NCBI GenBank assembly: GCA_026770585.1
Contig: MU646434.1
Coordinates: 379,956-405,899 of the forward strand
Direction: 5' to 3'
DNA length: 25,944 bases
Source of the DNA: Baffinella frigidus
Taxonomy: Eukaryota > Cryptophyceae > Cryptomonadales > Baffinellaceae
The position numbers were made by a program, and so were the translations under genes. The stretch's first letter is position 1. Every line of letters starts with the position of its first letter. Below, in pieces: positions 25,776 through 25,944 of the stretch. The notes under the pieces are model-generated. The model had not been told where the DNA came from. It did not search any database and was given only the letters and a program-made list of their open reading frames with translations.

Positions 25776-25944
25776 TAGGGTTCAGGGTGCAGGGTGCAGG
25801 GTGCAGGGTTCAGGGATGAGGGTTCAGGTTCCAGGGTTCAAGGTTCAGAGTTCAGGGTTCAGGGTTCGGGATTCAGGGTGCAGGGTGCAGGGATCAGGGT
25901 TCAGGGTTCAGAGTGCAGGGTTCAGGGTGTGTAGGGTTCGGGGT
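25776..25944. repeat. TTCAGGG/TGCAGGG heptamer array to the window end
   Basis: About 24 heptamers alternating TGCAGGG and TTCAGGG, G-strand orientation, starting 24 bp after the candidate donor at 25752. It would be intronic if the gene call is right. Confidence 0.9.

Overview
The window looks like nuclear DNA of a microbial eukaryote. It has spliced genes with canonical GT-AG introns, long blocks of plant-type telomere-like heptamers (CCCTAAA/TTTAGGG and variants), microsatellites, and many short palindromic transposons flanked by TA. My best guess is an alveolate alga, chromerid-like (Chromera is known for TTTAGGG telomeres). That is inference; a dinoflagellate or another alga is not excluded. 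I see no tRNA, rRNA, CRISPR array or bacterial operon.

Layout. 1-66 is a pure poly-G edge. 67-446 (minus) is the N-terminal exon of the DNA polymerase epsilon catalytic subunit, cut off by the poly-G. A 242-bp divergent promoter with two E2F-like sites separates it from a decayed MYND zinc-finger start (689 onward, plus). 0.9-9.6 kb is mostly repeats: a CCCTACA array, TA-flanked hairpin elements, a possible gene start at 3759, and a 1-kb CCCTAAA block at 6.9-7.9 kb.

10.2-19.6 kb (minus) holds the main gene. I could join twelve exons in frame (3,585 nt, 1,194 codons plus stop) into one large protein. It has an N-terminal algal-type region, an arginine-type mono-ADP-ribosyltransferase (ART) domain with R-S-ExE residues, two adjacent membrane segments, a helical region, a short leucine-rich stretch and a C-terminal hydrophobic segment. 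Its introns carry several palindromic elements and a partial copy of one exon. The 725-codon open frame at 10.2-12.4 kb is only its last exon.

19.7-20.9 kb is an irregular tandem satellite directly upstream of that gene. 21.3-22.6 kb is a 1.3-kb TTTAGGG block in the opposite orientation to the 6.9-kb block, so the ART segment is bounded like a small telomere-capped chromosome. 22.6-25.9 kb holds another TA-flanked hairpin, a possible tandemly duplicated exon, copies of repeats seen elsewhere in the window, and two phase-compatible exons of an unrecognised plus-strand gene that ends in a TGCAGGG/TTCAGGG array.

Main themes: (i) a gene that single-frame ORF calling would miss almost entirely; (ii) telomere-like repeats used as intron sequence, including next to 3' splice sites; (iii) a MITE family with pogo/Tigger-like ends that has twice inserted into the same internal site of its own kind.
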